Below the pieces are notes generated by a model, which saw only the letters and a list, made by a program, of their open reading frames with translations, was not told the origin of the DNA and did not search any database. From Burkholderia contaminans (GTDB lineage Bacteria; Pseudomonadota; Gammaproteobacteria; Burkholderiales; Burkholderiaceae): a stretch of 64,000 nucleotides of DNA. The stretch covers positions 2,232,001 to 2,296,000 of the forward strand of contig NZ_CP090641.1 of NCBI RefSeq assembly GCF_029633825.1, in the 5' to 3' direction. Position 1 is the first letter of the stretch. Each line of letters starts with the position of its first letter. Shown one piece after another: positions 16,930 to 25,113 of this stretch. The position numbers and the translations under genes are program-made.

Positions 16930-19230
16930 ATGAAACAGACAGAGACACAGCAGCAGGCCGCGTTCGACTATCACGAATTTCCGACCCCGGGAAAGATCTC
17001 GGTCGTCGCCAGCAAGCCGCTCGTGACCCAGCGCGATCTCGCGCTGGCGTACACGCCCGGCGTGGCGGGCGTATGCGAGGCCATCGCCGCCGATCCGCTG
17101 CAGGCGCACCGTTTCACGAGCCGCGGCAACCTGGTGGGCGTGATCACGAACGGCACGGCCGTGCTGGGCCTGGGCAACATCGGCCCGCTCGCGTCCAAGC
17201 CGGTCATGGAAGGCAAGGCCGTGCTGTTCAAGAAGTTCGCGGGGATCGACGTGTTCGACATCGAGATCAACGAAACCGATCCGGACAAGCTGGTCGACAT
17301 CATCGCCGGTCTCGAGCCGACCTTCGGCGGCATCAACCTCGAGGACATCAAGGCCCCCGAGTGCTTCACGGTCGAGCAGAAGCTGCGCGATCGCATGAAG
17401 ATCCCGGTTTTCCACGACGATCAGCACGGCACCGCCATCACCGTCTCGGCCGCGTTCATCAACGGGCTGAAGGTGGTCGGGAAGTCCATCAAGGAGGTGA
17501 AGGTCGTGACGTCGGGCGCCGGTGCGGCCGCGCTCGCCTGCCTGGACCTGCTGGTCGACCTCGGGCTGCCGGTCGAAAACGTCTGGGTGACCGACATCGA
17601 AGGCGTCGTCTATCGCGGCCGGACCACGCTGATGGACCCGGCCAAGTCGCGCTTCGCGCAGGAAACCGATGCGCGCAAGCTGGCCGACGTGATCGGCGGC
17701 GCAGACGTGTTCCTGGGCCTGTCGGTGGGCGGCATCCTCACCGCGGAGATGCTCAAGCAGATGGCGGCGCGCCCGCTGATTCTCGCGCTGGCCAACCCGA
17801 CGCCGGAAATCTTCCCGGAACTGGCGCATGCGACGCGTGACGACGTCGTCATCGCGACGGGTCGCTCGGACTACCCGAACCAGGTCAACAACGTCCTCTG
17901 CTTCCCGTACATCTTCCGCGGCGCGCTGGACGTGGGCGCGACGACGATCACCCGTGAAATGGAGATCGCCGCCGTTCACGCGATCGCCGGGCTGGCCGAG
18001 GAAGAGCAGAACGAAGTCGTCGCGGCGGCCTACGGCGCGTACGACGTGTCGTTCGGCGCGCAATACCTGATTCCGAAGCCGTTCGACCCGCGCCTGATCG
18101 TGCGGATCGCGCCGGCGGTGGCCAAGGCGGCGATGGAGGGCGGCGTGGCGAAGCGCCCGCTGACCGATCTCGATGCGTACGTCGAGCAACTGCAGCAATT
18201 CGTCTACCATTCCGGCGCGTTCATGAAGCCGCTGTTCGCGACGGCGCGTCGCCTGGTGCGCGACGGCGGCAAGGCGCGGATCGTCTTTACCGAAGGCGAG
18301 GACGAGCGCGTGCTGCGCGCGGTGCAGGTGATCGTCGACGAGAAGCTGGCGCGGCCGATCCTGGTCGGGCGCCCGGAAGTGCTGCTGGCGCGCATCGAGC
18401 GATTCGGCCTGCGGATCCGGCTCGGTCAGGATGTCGAAGTGACCAATCCGGAATATGACGAGCGCTTCCCGCAGTACTGGACGAAGTACTGGGAGCTGCG
18501 CTGCCGGGACGGCATCTCGAAGGAGATGGCGCGGGTCGAGATGCGCCGCCGCCTGACGCTGATCGGCGCCATGATGGTGCGGCTCGGCGATGCGGACGGG
18601 ATGATCTGCGGGACGGTGGGCGAGTATCACAATCACCTGCGGTTCGTGGACGAAGTGATCGGCAAGAAGCCGGGGGCTTCGACCTACGCGGCGATGAATG
18701 TCCTGTTGCTCGATCAGCGGACGGTCGCGCTGGTGGATACGCACGTGAACGACAACCCCGATGCGGAGCAGATTGCTGAATTCACGATCGCGGCGGCGCG
18801 GCAGATGGAATGGCTCAATTTGACGCCGAAAGTCGCGCTGCTGTCGCGGTCGAATTTCGGGTCGGGGAGCGCGGCTTCGGGCGTGAAGATGCGCCGGGCG
18901 CTGGAGATCGTCCGGGAACAGGCGCCGGATATCGAGGCGGATGGCGAGATGCATGGCGACTGCGCGCTCGATGAAGGGCTGCGGGCGAAGCTGCTGCCGA
19001 TGTCGCCGTTGAAGGGGGCGGCGAATTTGCTGGTTTGTCCGAATGTGGATGCGGGGAATATTGCTTACAACCTGCTCAAGACCGAGGCGGGGAGCAATGT
19101 GGCGGTGGGGCCGTTCTTGTTGGGCGTCAACGCACCGGTGAACATTCTTACTTCCAGCGCCACCGTGCGGCGGATCGTGAATATGGCCGCGCTGACGGTG
19201 ATTGAGGCGAATCGGGGTGTGGCGGGCTGA
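16930..19230 (+). CDS. maeB: NADP-dependent malic enzyme with phosphotransacetylase-like domain (MaeB)
   Basis: A 766-residue MaeB-type enzyme that converts malate to pyruvate, CO2 and NADPH. The N-terminal malic domain contains [13 protein letters not shown], and the NAD(P)-binding domain contains [21 protein letters not shown]. From about residue 430 on lies the phosphate acetyltransferase-like domain, which is regulatory in characterised homologues (acetyl-CoA inhibition). Full length for the family (about 760). A divergent LysR gene and a terminator right after the stop make this a single-gene unit. Confidence 0.96.
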   Translation: MKQTETQQQAAFDYHEFPTPGKISVVASKPLVTQRDLALAYTPGVAGVCEAIAADPLQAHRFTSRGNLVGVITNGTAVLGLGNIGPLASKPVMEGKAVLFKKFAGIDVFDIEINETDPDKLVDIIAGLEPTFGGINLEDIKAPECFTVEQKLRDRMKIPVFHDDQHGTAITVSAAFINGLKVVGKSIKEVKVVTSGAGAAALACLDLLVDLGLPVENVWVTDIEGVVYRGRTTLMDPAKSRFAQETDARKLADVIGGADVFLGLSVGGILTAEMLKQMAARPLILALANPTPEIFPELAHATRDDVVIATGRSDYPNQVNNVLCFPYIFRGALDVGATTITREMEIAAVHAIAGLAEEEQNEVVAAAYGAYDVSFGAQYLIPKPFDPRLIVRIAPAVAKAAMEGGVAKRPLTDLDAYVEQLQQFVYHSGAFMKPLFATARRLVRDGGKARIVFTEGEDERVLRAVQVIVDEKLARPILVGRPEVLLARIERFGLRIRLGQDVEVTNPEYDERFPQYWTKYWELRCRDGISKEMARVEMRRRLTLIGAMMVRLGDADGMICGTVGEYHNHLRFVDEVIGKKPGASTYAAMNVLLLDQRTVALVDTHVNDNPDAEQIAEFTIAAARQMEWLNLTPKVALLSRSNFGSGSAASGVKMRRALEIVREQAPDIEADGEMHGDCALDEGLRAKLLPMSPLKGAANLLVCPNVDAGNIAYNLLKTEAGSNVAVGPFLLGVNAPVNILTSSATVRRIVNMAALTVIEANRGVAG

Positions 19231-19245
19231 TTGATTGGTTGTTGT

Positions 19246-19271
19246 GGGGCGGCTGAGGCCGCCCCTTGTTT
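19246..19271 (+). terminator. Rho-independent terminator after maeB
   Basis: A perfect 8-bp GC stem GGGGCGGC/GCCGCCCC with a TGAG loop is followed by TTGTTT. It lies 16 bases after the maeB stop codon. Confidence 0.8.
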
Positions 19272-19358
19272 GTCGGCATTCGGCCATTTTGAAACACTCG
19301 ACGCCGCCGATTGAACTGTCGACAATCATCTTTCCCGGACACGCATCGATCAATCAGC

Positions 19359-19928
19359 ATGAGCGCAATCAAACTGTTGAGGCCTACGACAGCTTTGCTG
19401 CCGAGCTACGTTTCAGCGCTCGAGGCCGGATGGTCGCCCGACAATGTCCGCAAGGAGATCGCTGCGCGCGAACAATTGGATGCGATTGACGCCAATGCCG
19501 AGCAATTCGTGGACGGACTGGACGATCCAGCTGCATCGGGCGGCCCGATTCCGTTACCCGATGGCTCGACTGTCGCGCGACTCCCGAGCATTGTCCGCTG
19601 GATATGGGACGGTGATTTCAGCGGTGCAATCGGATTGCGTTGGCAGGTCGGAACCGCCGAATTGCCATCCTACGTACCCGGACATATCGGCTTCTCGGTT
19701 GTGCCGTGGAAGCGGGGCAACGGCTACGCCACGCAGGCGCTCGATTTGATGCTGGGCGAAGCAAAGGGACAAGGTCTGCCCTATGTCGAACTGACCGTCG
19801 ATCCGGAGAATATCGCGTCGCAGAAGGTAATCGCTGCGTGCAATGGTGTATTGATCGAGCGCTTCAGAAAGCCGGCAGCCTACGGATCCGCCGAGACGCT
19901 TCGCTATCGCATTCAGTTGAACGACTGA
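19359..19928 (+). CDS. GNAT family N-acetyltransferase (RimJ/RimL-like)
   Basis: A 189-residue acetyltransferase. IGFSVVPWKRGNGYATQAL is motif A with the R-G-N-G-Y-A loop typical of the RimJ/RimL and aminoglycoside-type groups, followed by VELTVDPENIASQKVIAACNG, the Asn-rich motif B. ATG at 19359 begins MSAIKLLRP; 16 additional in-frame codons upstream have no ribosome-binding signal. The substrate is unknown. Confidence 0.85.
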   Translation: MSAIKLLRPTTALLPSYVSALEAGWSPDNVRKEIAAREQLDAIDANAEQFVDGLDDPAASGGPIPLPDGSTVARLPSIVRWIWDGDFSGAIGLRWQVGTAELPSYVPGHIGFSVVPWKRGNGYATQALDLMLGEAKGQGLPYVELTVDPENIASQKVIAACNGVLIERFRKPAAYGSAETLRYRIQLND

Positions 19929-20006
19929 GCAAGCTGTCGGAGGCTGTTCGGCCAGTTTGAGACATTCGCCCGGACCACGTGAATCGCTCGATCTCTGGGG
20001 GGGGCA

Positions 20007-20035
20007 TTGACGGCCACTTCGTAGAACGGCACTAT
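20007..20035 (+). promoter_or_regulatory. Candidate promoter of a short transcription unit
   Basis: TTGACG at 20007-20012 and CACTAT at 20030-20035 are separated by 17 bases, a standard sigma-70 spacing. The predicted start would be about 20042, one base before the ATG of the 22-residue reading frame, giving a leaderless message. The -35 box is good and the -10 box is weak. Confidence 0.4.
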
Positions 20036-20042
20036 GGTCGGC

Positions 20043-20111
20043 ATGAACTTCAACGCGCTCCAGTCCATGATGTGCACCATGACTGCCTATGGCGAGTCGT
20101 GGGAGACGTGA
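20043..20111 (+). CDS. Possible 22-residue leaderless peptide or small-RNA gene
   Basis: A 22-codon frame that begins with MNFNALQSMMCTMTAYG. No ribosome binding site precedes it; the candidate promoter would place the transcript start at or next to the ATG. A strong terminator follows 30 bases after the stop. The unit from 20042 to 20174 would be about 130 nt, so it could equally be a small noncoding RNA. Four Met in 22 residues is odd for a random frame. I know no family. Confidence 0.3.
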   Translation: MNFNALQSMMCTMTAYGESWET

Positions 20112-20140
20112 CGTTCATACATCGCACACACATTTCCTCT

Positions 20141-20174
20141 ACGGCCCCGCCATCATGACGGGGCCGTGTCTTTT
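20141..20174 (+). terminator. Rho-independent terminator of the short unit
   Basis: A perfect 9-bp stem ACGGCCCCG/CGGGGCCGT with a 9-base loop is followed by GTCTTTTC. It is in a gap between two GNAT genes and is not directly behind either, which implies a transcript of its own starting near 20042. Confidence 0.75.
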
Positions 20175-20215
20175 CAATCGCTCCGGATTGCATTGGTTCA
20201 AACAGGAGTGGTTGC

Positions 20216-20302
20216 ATGCATGACAGAACAAGTGTTTCCGTCCGTCGAGCCTTTGCAGGCGTGCCGACTCGATTGCTCGAGCCGAGGGGCGTGACATGCT
20301 GA
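20216..20302 (+). CDS. Possible 28-residue leader frame overlapping the GNAT gene
   Basis: A 28-codon frame starts seven bases after AGGAG, the best ribosome binding site here, and its stop TGA (20300-20302) overlaps the start of the next gene (ATG at 20296). The GNAT gene has no good binding site of its own, so translation coupling through this frame is possible. The peptide has no recognisable features. Confidence 0.25.
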   Translation: MHDRTSVSVRRAFAGVPTRLLEPRGVTC

Positions 20303-20769
20303 CGATACGAAAGGCGGGTCGCGATGACGTCGTCGACGCATGGGATATACGTAAAACCTCAGTACATGCTGCATGCGCTGGGTATTATCCGGATGCCGCT
20401 CTTTCGGGATGGGTCGATGGTGTGCCCACCGATAAATGGGCGGGCATTGTCGAACGCGATTTCTACGTTGCCGTCGATGAAGGACGGGTTGTCGGCACAG
20501 GTATGCTTACCGTCGAGAACGGGCAGATCGACGCACTCTTCGTCCGTCCGTCCCACATGGGGCGTGGCATTGGCCGCAAGATGCTGCGCTTTCTGGAAGC
20601 ATTGGCCACCGAACATGGCGTGGTCGAAATGCACCTCGATGCAACGCTGAATGCAGCGCCGTTCTATCGCAGTTGTGGTTGGACGGGCGACGCGGTTTCG
20701 GTATATCGGACGACGCGTGGATTGGAATTGGCGTGCGTACCGATGAGTAAGTGCATCGCCCTCGCGTAG
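20296..20769 (+). CDS. GNAT family N-acetyltransferase
   Basis: A 157-residue GNAT protein. LFVRPSHMGRGIGRKMLRFL is motif A (G-R-G-I-G-R loop); LDATLNAAPFYRSCGW is motif B. It belongs to the general YjgM/PhnO-like GNAT set and probably acetylates a small amine. Its ATG lies inside the end of a short upstream frame. It is followed by the SRPBCC gene 110 bases on. Confidence 0.88.
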   Translation: MLTIRKAGRDDVVDAWDIRKTSVHAACAGYYPDAALSGWVDGVPTDKWAGIVERDFYVAVDEGRVVGTGMLTVENGQIDALFVRPSHMGRGIGRKMLRFLEALATEHGVVEMHLDATLNAAPFYRSCGWTGDAVSVYRTTRGLELACVPMSKCIALA

Positions 20770-20879
20770 GTTGCATTTCGTGCCGCGTGCGCGTGCGCTT
20801 GCGGGCAGGAGCAGATGATCGCTACTGATCGCTCTCGATGACCATGGACCTGCCTACCACGAAATGTCTCCGAGGCCTT

Positions 20880-21341
20880 ATGGGCACGACATCCGATCAT
20901 CTGTGTGATGAGCCCGTCGAACGTACGATCTTCGTCGCCGCGCCCATCGAGATCCTGGCGGCCAGCCTTGCCGAGCCGTCGCGGATGGCCGAGTGGATGG
21001 GCGACGACGCCATGCCGGTGTCTGTCGAGCATGAGGGACGCGCGGGCGGCTTGATCGTTGTACGCGGGCGGCAGCACGTGCCGTTCGAGAATCGTGGCCG
21101 CATTGTGCGCTGGGATCCGCCGCGGCGTTTCAGCTGGACGCACCTGAGCACACTGTCAAACCTGCCGGACGAGCCGGCCAGCTACACGACGCTGGATTTC
21201 GCGCTGGAGCCCGCTTGCAGCGGCACGACGCTCTCGTTCACGATGCACGGCTTCCCGACGCTCGTCATCCGCAAGCATCTGGTGCTCTACTGGGCGGTGA
21301 CGCTGGACGTCATCCGGCGCCATGCGGAGGGCTACGCTTGA
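20880..21341 (+). CDS. SRPBCC family protein (AHSA1-like)
   Basis: About 153 residues with the START/Bet v1-like lipid-binding fold: VERTIFVAAPIEILAASLAE, then RGRIVRWDPPRRFSWTHLS, then TTLDFALEPACSGTTLSFTM and a long C-terminal helix. Such proteins bind hydrophobic ligands, often with no known ligand. GAGG five bases before ATG 20880 supports this start; ATG at 20838 would add 14 residues that do not belong to the fold. The gene is convergent with the GNAT remnant. Confidence 0.78.
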   Translation: MGTTSDHLCDEPVERTIFVAAPIEILAASLAEPSRMAEWMGDDAMPVSVEHEGRAGGLIVVRGRQHVPFENRGRIVRWDPPRRFSWTHLSTLSNLPDEPASYTTLDFALEPACSGTTLSFTMHGFPTLVIRKHLVLYWAVTLDVIRRHAEGYA

Positions 21342-21358
21342 TCCGAGACGAACCTGCG

Positions 21359-21520
21359 TCATTGAATGCGAAGAAACATACCGGCTTTCTCGGGAAGTAG
21401 CGACGGCTGGAAGCCATCGCGCTCGTAGAGCGTCGGCGTCCCGTGATCCGCCATCAGACTGACATGGGCAGTCGGCGGCGCATTCTCGTGAATGTAGTTG
21501 ATCAGTGCTCGCATGACCAA
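21359..21520 (-). pseudogene. Remnant of a GNAT acetyltransferase (C-terminal third)
   Basis: The last about 52 codons of a GNAT gene remain, with MRALINYIHENAPPTAHVSL, LYERDGFQPSLLPEKAGMF and a stop. They match the C-terminus of the intact GNAT at 6098-6508 with only scattered changes. The N-terminal part including motif A is missing: the upstream sequence is the 3' end of the LysR gene. A deletion or recombination event that joined the two is the simple explanation. The fragment is not expected to be functional. Confidence 0.75.
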
Positions 21521-21521
21521 C

Positions 21522-22451
21522 TTAGTCGACGAACGGCAGCCGCTCGGCACCGCGCCAGATCTGGCTGTCGACGATTTCGTCGACCATCGCGAGAACCATC
21601 CGCTTGCCTTCAAGCACCGCTTGCGAATGCGAGCGCGCCGCATTTTCGCAGAGCGCCCAGGTGAGATAGGCGCCCCGGATCGGACTCCACGAGATTGATT
21701 CTTCCCAGAACGCGTTGCCGCTGACCGCGCAACATGGCGTCACGGTATCCGCGATTCCCCGCCGTGCGAGGTCCATCGACAGATGCATTGCATCGAGTTC
21801 GAACAGGATGTCGAGTTCGACATTGCGACGGACCATCGCGTGCTCGATGGTCGAGCGGATGACATTCTGTTTTCCCGCCAGCGCGAGTTTGCGATCCCTG
21901 AGACGCGACAGCGGCACCGCTTTGTCGGGCCTCAAGCCGGCATCCTTGGCACTCACGAGAATGAGCGGCTCCCGAACGAGTGGGGTATGGACATAGCCCT
22001 GCGGCGGCGACGCTTCGAACGGGACGATGGCGAGGTCCAGCATGCCGGCATGCATGACGTCACGAAGCTCGTGGCTCACGCCCTCGTGAACACGAAGCCT
22101 CACGCGTGGATAGTCGGCGACCAGGCGCGCCACGAAGTTCGATGTGAACAGATTGCGCCAGGAAGGCGCAATGCCTATCGCCAACTGGCCTGCCGCGCGG
22201 TCGCCCACCTGCTCGACCAACGAAGTCAACTGACGAAGAATGGGCCGCGCGCGCTCCATCAGCAGCGTGCCGGCCTCGGTGAGCTGAACGCCGCCCTGCG
22301 TTCGCGTAAAAAGCTTCGCGCGAAGTTGATGCTCGAGCAGCGCGATGTGGCGCGATAGCGCTGGCTGGGAGAGCCGCAAGTCAGTTGCGGCCTTGTTGAT
22401 ACTGCCGAGTTCGGCAACACGCAAGAAGTACTCGATAAGGCGAGAGTCCAC
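21522..22451 (-). CDS. LysR family transcriptional regulator
   Basis: A 309-residue LysR regulator. Residues 1-60 (LIEYFLRVAELGSINKAATD then SQPALSRHIALLEHQLRAKL) form the winged helix-turn-helix; the effector domain begins about residue 90 (GQLAIGIAPSW). Its C-terminus abuts the GNAT remnant by one base, so the original 3' end may have been altered by that event; the length is still normal. It is divergent from the EamA transporter gene, its likely target, across 258 bases containing AT-rich sequence and several GATAAC-type repeats. Confidence 0.9.
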   Translation of the reverse strand: MDSRLIEYFLRVAELGSINKAATDLRLSQPALSRHIALLEHQLRAKLFTRTQGGVQLTEAGTLLMERARPILRQLTSLVEQVGDRAAGQLAIGIAPSWRNLFTSNFVARLVADYPRVRLRVHEGVSHELRDVMHAGMLDLAIVPFEASPPQGYVHTPLVREPLILVSAKDAGLRPDKAVPLSRLRDRKLALAGKQNVIRSTIEHAMVRRNVELDILFELDAMHLSMDLARRGIADTVTPCCAVSGNAFWEESISWSPIRGAYLTWALCENAARSHSQAVLEGKRMVLAMVDEIVDSQIWRGAERLPFVD

Positions 22452-22709
22452 TGGCGCCTCCGTGCATTCCGGTTGGGTCTATTGCACAAGCAGGGCAAGC
22501 ATAACGCCATTATTCGGTATCTGGATAACAGCCATAAAACATCCGCATTATCGGGATAACGATGCGCTCGGTAGCATTGAAGTCATCGCATACGAGGTCG
22601 TCGACCGTAACGGTCCCAGGGCAGCGCCGTACAGGGAGCATTTCATGAGCCGGTGCCCGGGCGGCAAGGCGGCCACGACCGGCGGATTCGTGAGACAGGA
22701 GGGCGCAAA

Positions 22710-23621
22710 GTGACTGCGACAACCACGGCCCCTACCCGGTGGAGCGCGCATCGCGGGTGGGTCGCGCTCGCCGTCGGCTACCAATGGTTCTACAACGGGG
22801 CCAATTTCCTGGCTTTCAAGGTGGCCGGGAACGCGTGGCATCCGCTGATGGTGGCGACATTGCGCTTCTCGCTCGCGGCGCTGGTCGTTCTGCCTTTCGC
22901 GCTGGCGCGCTGGCGCCGGTCGCCTGCGTCGGTCCGCGAGTCGGGTGGGGCGGCGTTGATTGGCGTCACCATGCTGGTGGCCAGTCAGGCACTCGCGATC
23001 TGGGGGACGCATTTTTTGCCGGCAGGGGTGGCCGCGGTATTCGGTTCGTCTTCGCCGCTCTTTCTGGCGGTGTTCGCATGGGCCGTGTTTCACCAGCCGC
23101 TGGCCGGCCGTCAGATCGCCGGGGTCGCCGTCGGCTTTGCCGGTCTCGCGCTGATGGGCTGTACGTCGGCTGCCGGCGGCGGCTTCCGGCCGATGGGCGC
23201 GGTGCTTGCGCTTACCGCGACTGCGGCCTGGGCAGTCGGATCGTTGCTTGCGCCGCGGCTGGCGTTGCCTCGCGATCCCGTGATCAGCCTCGCGATACAA
23301 CTGATATCGGCCGGCGCGCTGCTCGGCGCGATCGTCGCCGTGTCGGGAATCGCTGCCACGACGCACCTTGCGCGCGTACCGCCAGCGGCGTGGGCCGCGC
23401 TCGCGTTCCTCGTCGTGGCGAGCACGCTGATCGGCTACGCCGTGTTCCTGACGCTCAACGCTCAGGTCTCGACGACGCTCGCCAACACCTTCAACTATGC
23501 CGCGCCGGTGATCGCGCTATGTCTCTCCGCACTTGTGCTGCACGAGCCGTTGACGTTCGTGAAGCTGATTTCCGGCGGCATCGCGTTGGTGGGGGTGGCG
23601 CTGATGATCGATCGCAAGTAG
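22710..23621 (+). CDS. EamA family (DMT superfamily) transporter
   Basis: A 303-residue inner-membrane protein with ten hydrophobic helices arranged as two EamA repeats of five helices each. VATLRFSLAALVVLPFAL lies in the first repeat; GYAVFLTLNAQVSTTLANTF and the C-terminal SGGIALVGVALMI lie in the second. DMT-family carriers export metabolites or amino acids. GTG at 22710 is chosen because AGGAGG lies just upstream. The divergent LysR gene suggests substrate-induced export. Confidence 0.9.
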   Translation: MTATTTAPTRWSAHRGWVALAVGYQWFYNGANFLAFKVAGNAWHPLMVATLRFSLAALVVLPFALARWRRSPASVRESGGAALIGVTMLVASQALAIWGTHFLPAGVAAVFGSSSPLFLAVFAWAVFHQPLAGRQIAGVAVGFAGLALMGCTSAAGGGFRPMGAVLALTATAAWAVGSLLAPRLALPRDPVISLAIQLISAGALLGAIVAVSGIAATTHLARVPPAAWAALAFLVVASTLIGYAVFLTLNAQVSTTLANTFNYAAPVIALCLSALVLHEPLTFVKLISGGIALVGVALMIDRK

Positions 23622-23683
23622 CCCGGCGAACGGCTGGCTTTTCACCTTCAGCAGACCGCTGAAATCGACTGGAGTCCTGAATC

Positions 23684-24709
23684 ATGACGGAAACATCTCG
23701 ACACCCGCTGGTATCACGCACGTTCAACATGACTGGTCGGTCGACGCACTATCTCGAGAGTGGGCCGGCCGAGGGACCGCTGATGTTCTTTCTGCACGGC
23801 TGGCCGAGCATCAGTTTGATGTGGCGCGCCCAAATGGAAGCCTTCGCCGCTGACGGCTGGCGCTGCGTTGCGCCGGACTTGCGCGGCTACGGTGGTTCCT
23901 TTGCGCCCGAAGCCACCGACGCCTACACCATCGAGGCCGTCGTGACGGACATGAACGAGCTGCACGACCACCTCGGCGGCGCGCCTGCGATCTGGGTCGG
24001 GCACGACTGGGGAAGTGTCGTGGCCGCAGAATTGTCCGCGCATGAACCCGAGCGTAGCCGTGGTGTGGTGCTGACTTCGCTGGCCTATCAACCCGATGGG
24101 CACGCGCTGAGCACGGTCGTTCCACTGGTCGACCGGGCGATTTATCCCGCCGACGCGTATCCCGATGGTCAGTGGGATTACTACCGTTACTACATGACGC
24201 ATTTCGAAGCGGCGGTCGCGGACCTGGATGCGGACCGGACGGCATCGCTGGCGTCAATTTTTCGATCGGGGAACCCCGGTGGTATCGGCAAGGTGTCGCC
24301 GAATGCCCTCGTCACCCGCAATGGAGGGCGTTTCGGTGCCGCGCATCGTGCGCCGCCGACTCGCCCTGATCCGGCCCTGTGGCCGCCGGCGGACTTTGAA
24401 GCGCTGGTAGCGTCGTTCAATACGCATGGCTTCCGTCCCGCCTGTGCGTGGTATCTGAACGACGAGGCCAACATCGCGTACGCGCGCCACGCGCCGGATG
24501 GCGGCCGTCTCTCGCAGCCGGTGCTGTTCGTCAACGGCGAATTCGATCAGATTTGCAGCATCACCGGAAATCGCCAGGGCGATCCCATGCGTGCGGCATG
24601 CGCAGACCTGACCGTGGCAACGATGCCGGCCGGACACTGGTTGCCGCTGGAATGCAAAGCGCAGCACATCGAGGTTCTCCATGCGTGGCTCCGGAGCAGA
24701 AATCTTTGA
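23684..24709 (+). CDS. Alpha/beta hydrolase, epoxide hydrolase/haloalkanoate dehalogenase type
   Basis: A 341-residue hydrolase with the Asp-nucleophile signature. FFLHGWPS is the oxyanion HGWP motif, GHDWGSVVA carries the nucleophilic Asp, and AGHWLPLE holds the catalytic His. These residues place it with epoxide hydrolases and fluoroacetate dehalogenases, not with serine esterases. There is no signal peptide. It follows the EamA gene after 62 bases and may be co-transcribed. The substrate is unknown. Confidence 0.88.
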   Translation: MTETSRHPLVSRTFNMTGRSTHYLESGPAEGPLMFFLHGWPSISLMWRAQMEAFAADGWRCVAPDLRGYGGSFAPEATDAYTIEAVVTDMNELHDHLGGAPAIWVGHDWGSVVAAELSAHEPERSRGVVLTSLAYQPDGHALSTVVPLVDRAIYPADAYPDGQWDYYRYYMTHFEAAVADLDADRTASLASIFRSGNPGGIGKVSPNALVTRNGGRFGAAHRAPPTRPDPALWPPADFEALVASFNTHGFRPACAWYLNDEANIAYARHAPDGGRLSQPVLFVNGEFDQICSITGNRQGDPMRAACADLTVATMPAGHWLPLECKAQHIEVLHAWLRSRNL

Positions 24710-24860
24710 TGCGGAGAGACATCGGTCGGACTGGGTGCATCGATTCAAGTCTCAGCGGCGGGGCAAGGAGAAGGCCGGCGAGCTGCTGCGTGCCCGCGGC
24801 TGGAGCGCGGCGCATCCTGAGGTTCGTATGGCAAACGAATTCAGCTCGACCATCCGATGA
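24681..24860 (+). CDS. Possible 59-residue basic protein or gene remnant
   Basis: A 59-codon frame overlaps the end of the hydrolase gene by 29 bases and includes WVHRFKSQRRGKEKAGELL. Its central part has the GC-rich third positions of real genes, yet there is no ribosome binding site. It could be the tail of a gene lost at the left edge of the low-GC island. From 24861 to 25113 the sequence is AT-rich and I see no gene; the promoter of the next gene is presumably there. Confidence 0.25.
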   Translation: MRGSGAEIFDAERHRSDWVHRFKSQRRGKEKAGELLRARGWSAAHPEVRMANEFSSTIR

Positions 24861-25113
24861 AGATTTCTCATGCCATCGAGATAGCGAAAGAATCCGATTG
24901 CCGTCAGTGTAAAAATGGCAAAAAGATATCGGAGCGCGATGTTGGAGCGACATGAGACAAAGCATTTCGTATCAATTTCGTCGTTGAGAATTGTCCCAAT
25001 CTTCACGATTTTCTCGGGCTCGGACTGATTTAACAGTTGTTTTCATTAATATTGCGGACTTGCGCGGGTATCGATTATTTTTGCGCCGATTCATTCAGAA
25101 GTGCTATCTACCC

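Noticed and set aside
16837..19353. An 838-codon minus-strand frame opposite maeB
   Set aside because: Same shadow effect; no domain, no ribosome binding site, and maeB is unambiguous.
6098..21520. Superintegron or gene-cassette array
   Set aside because: No integrase gene and no attC-like palindromic sites between the GNAT and hypothetical genes.
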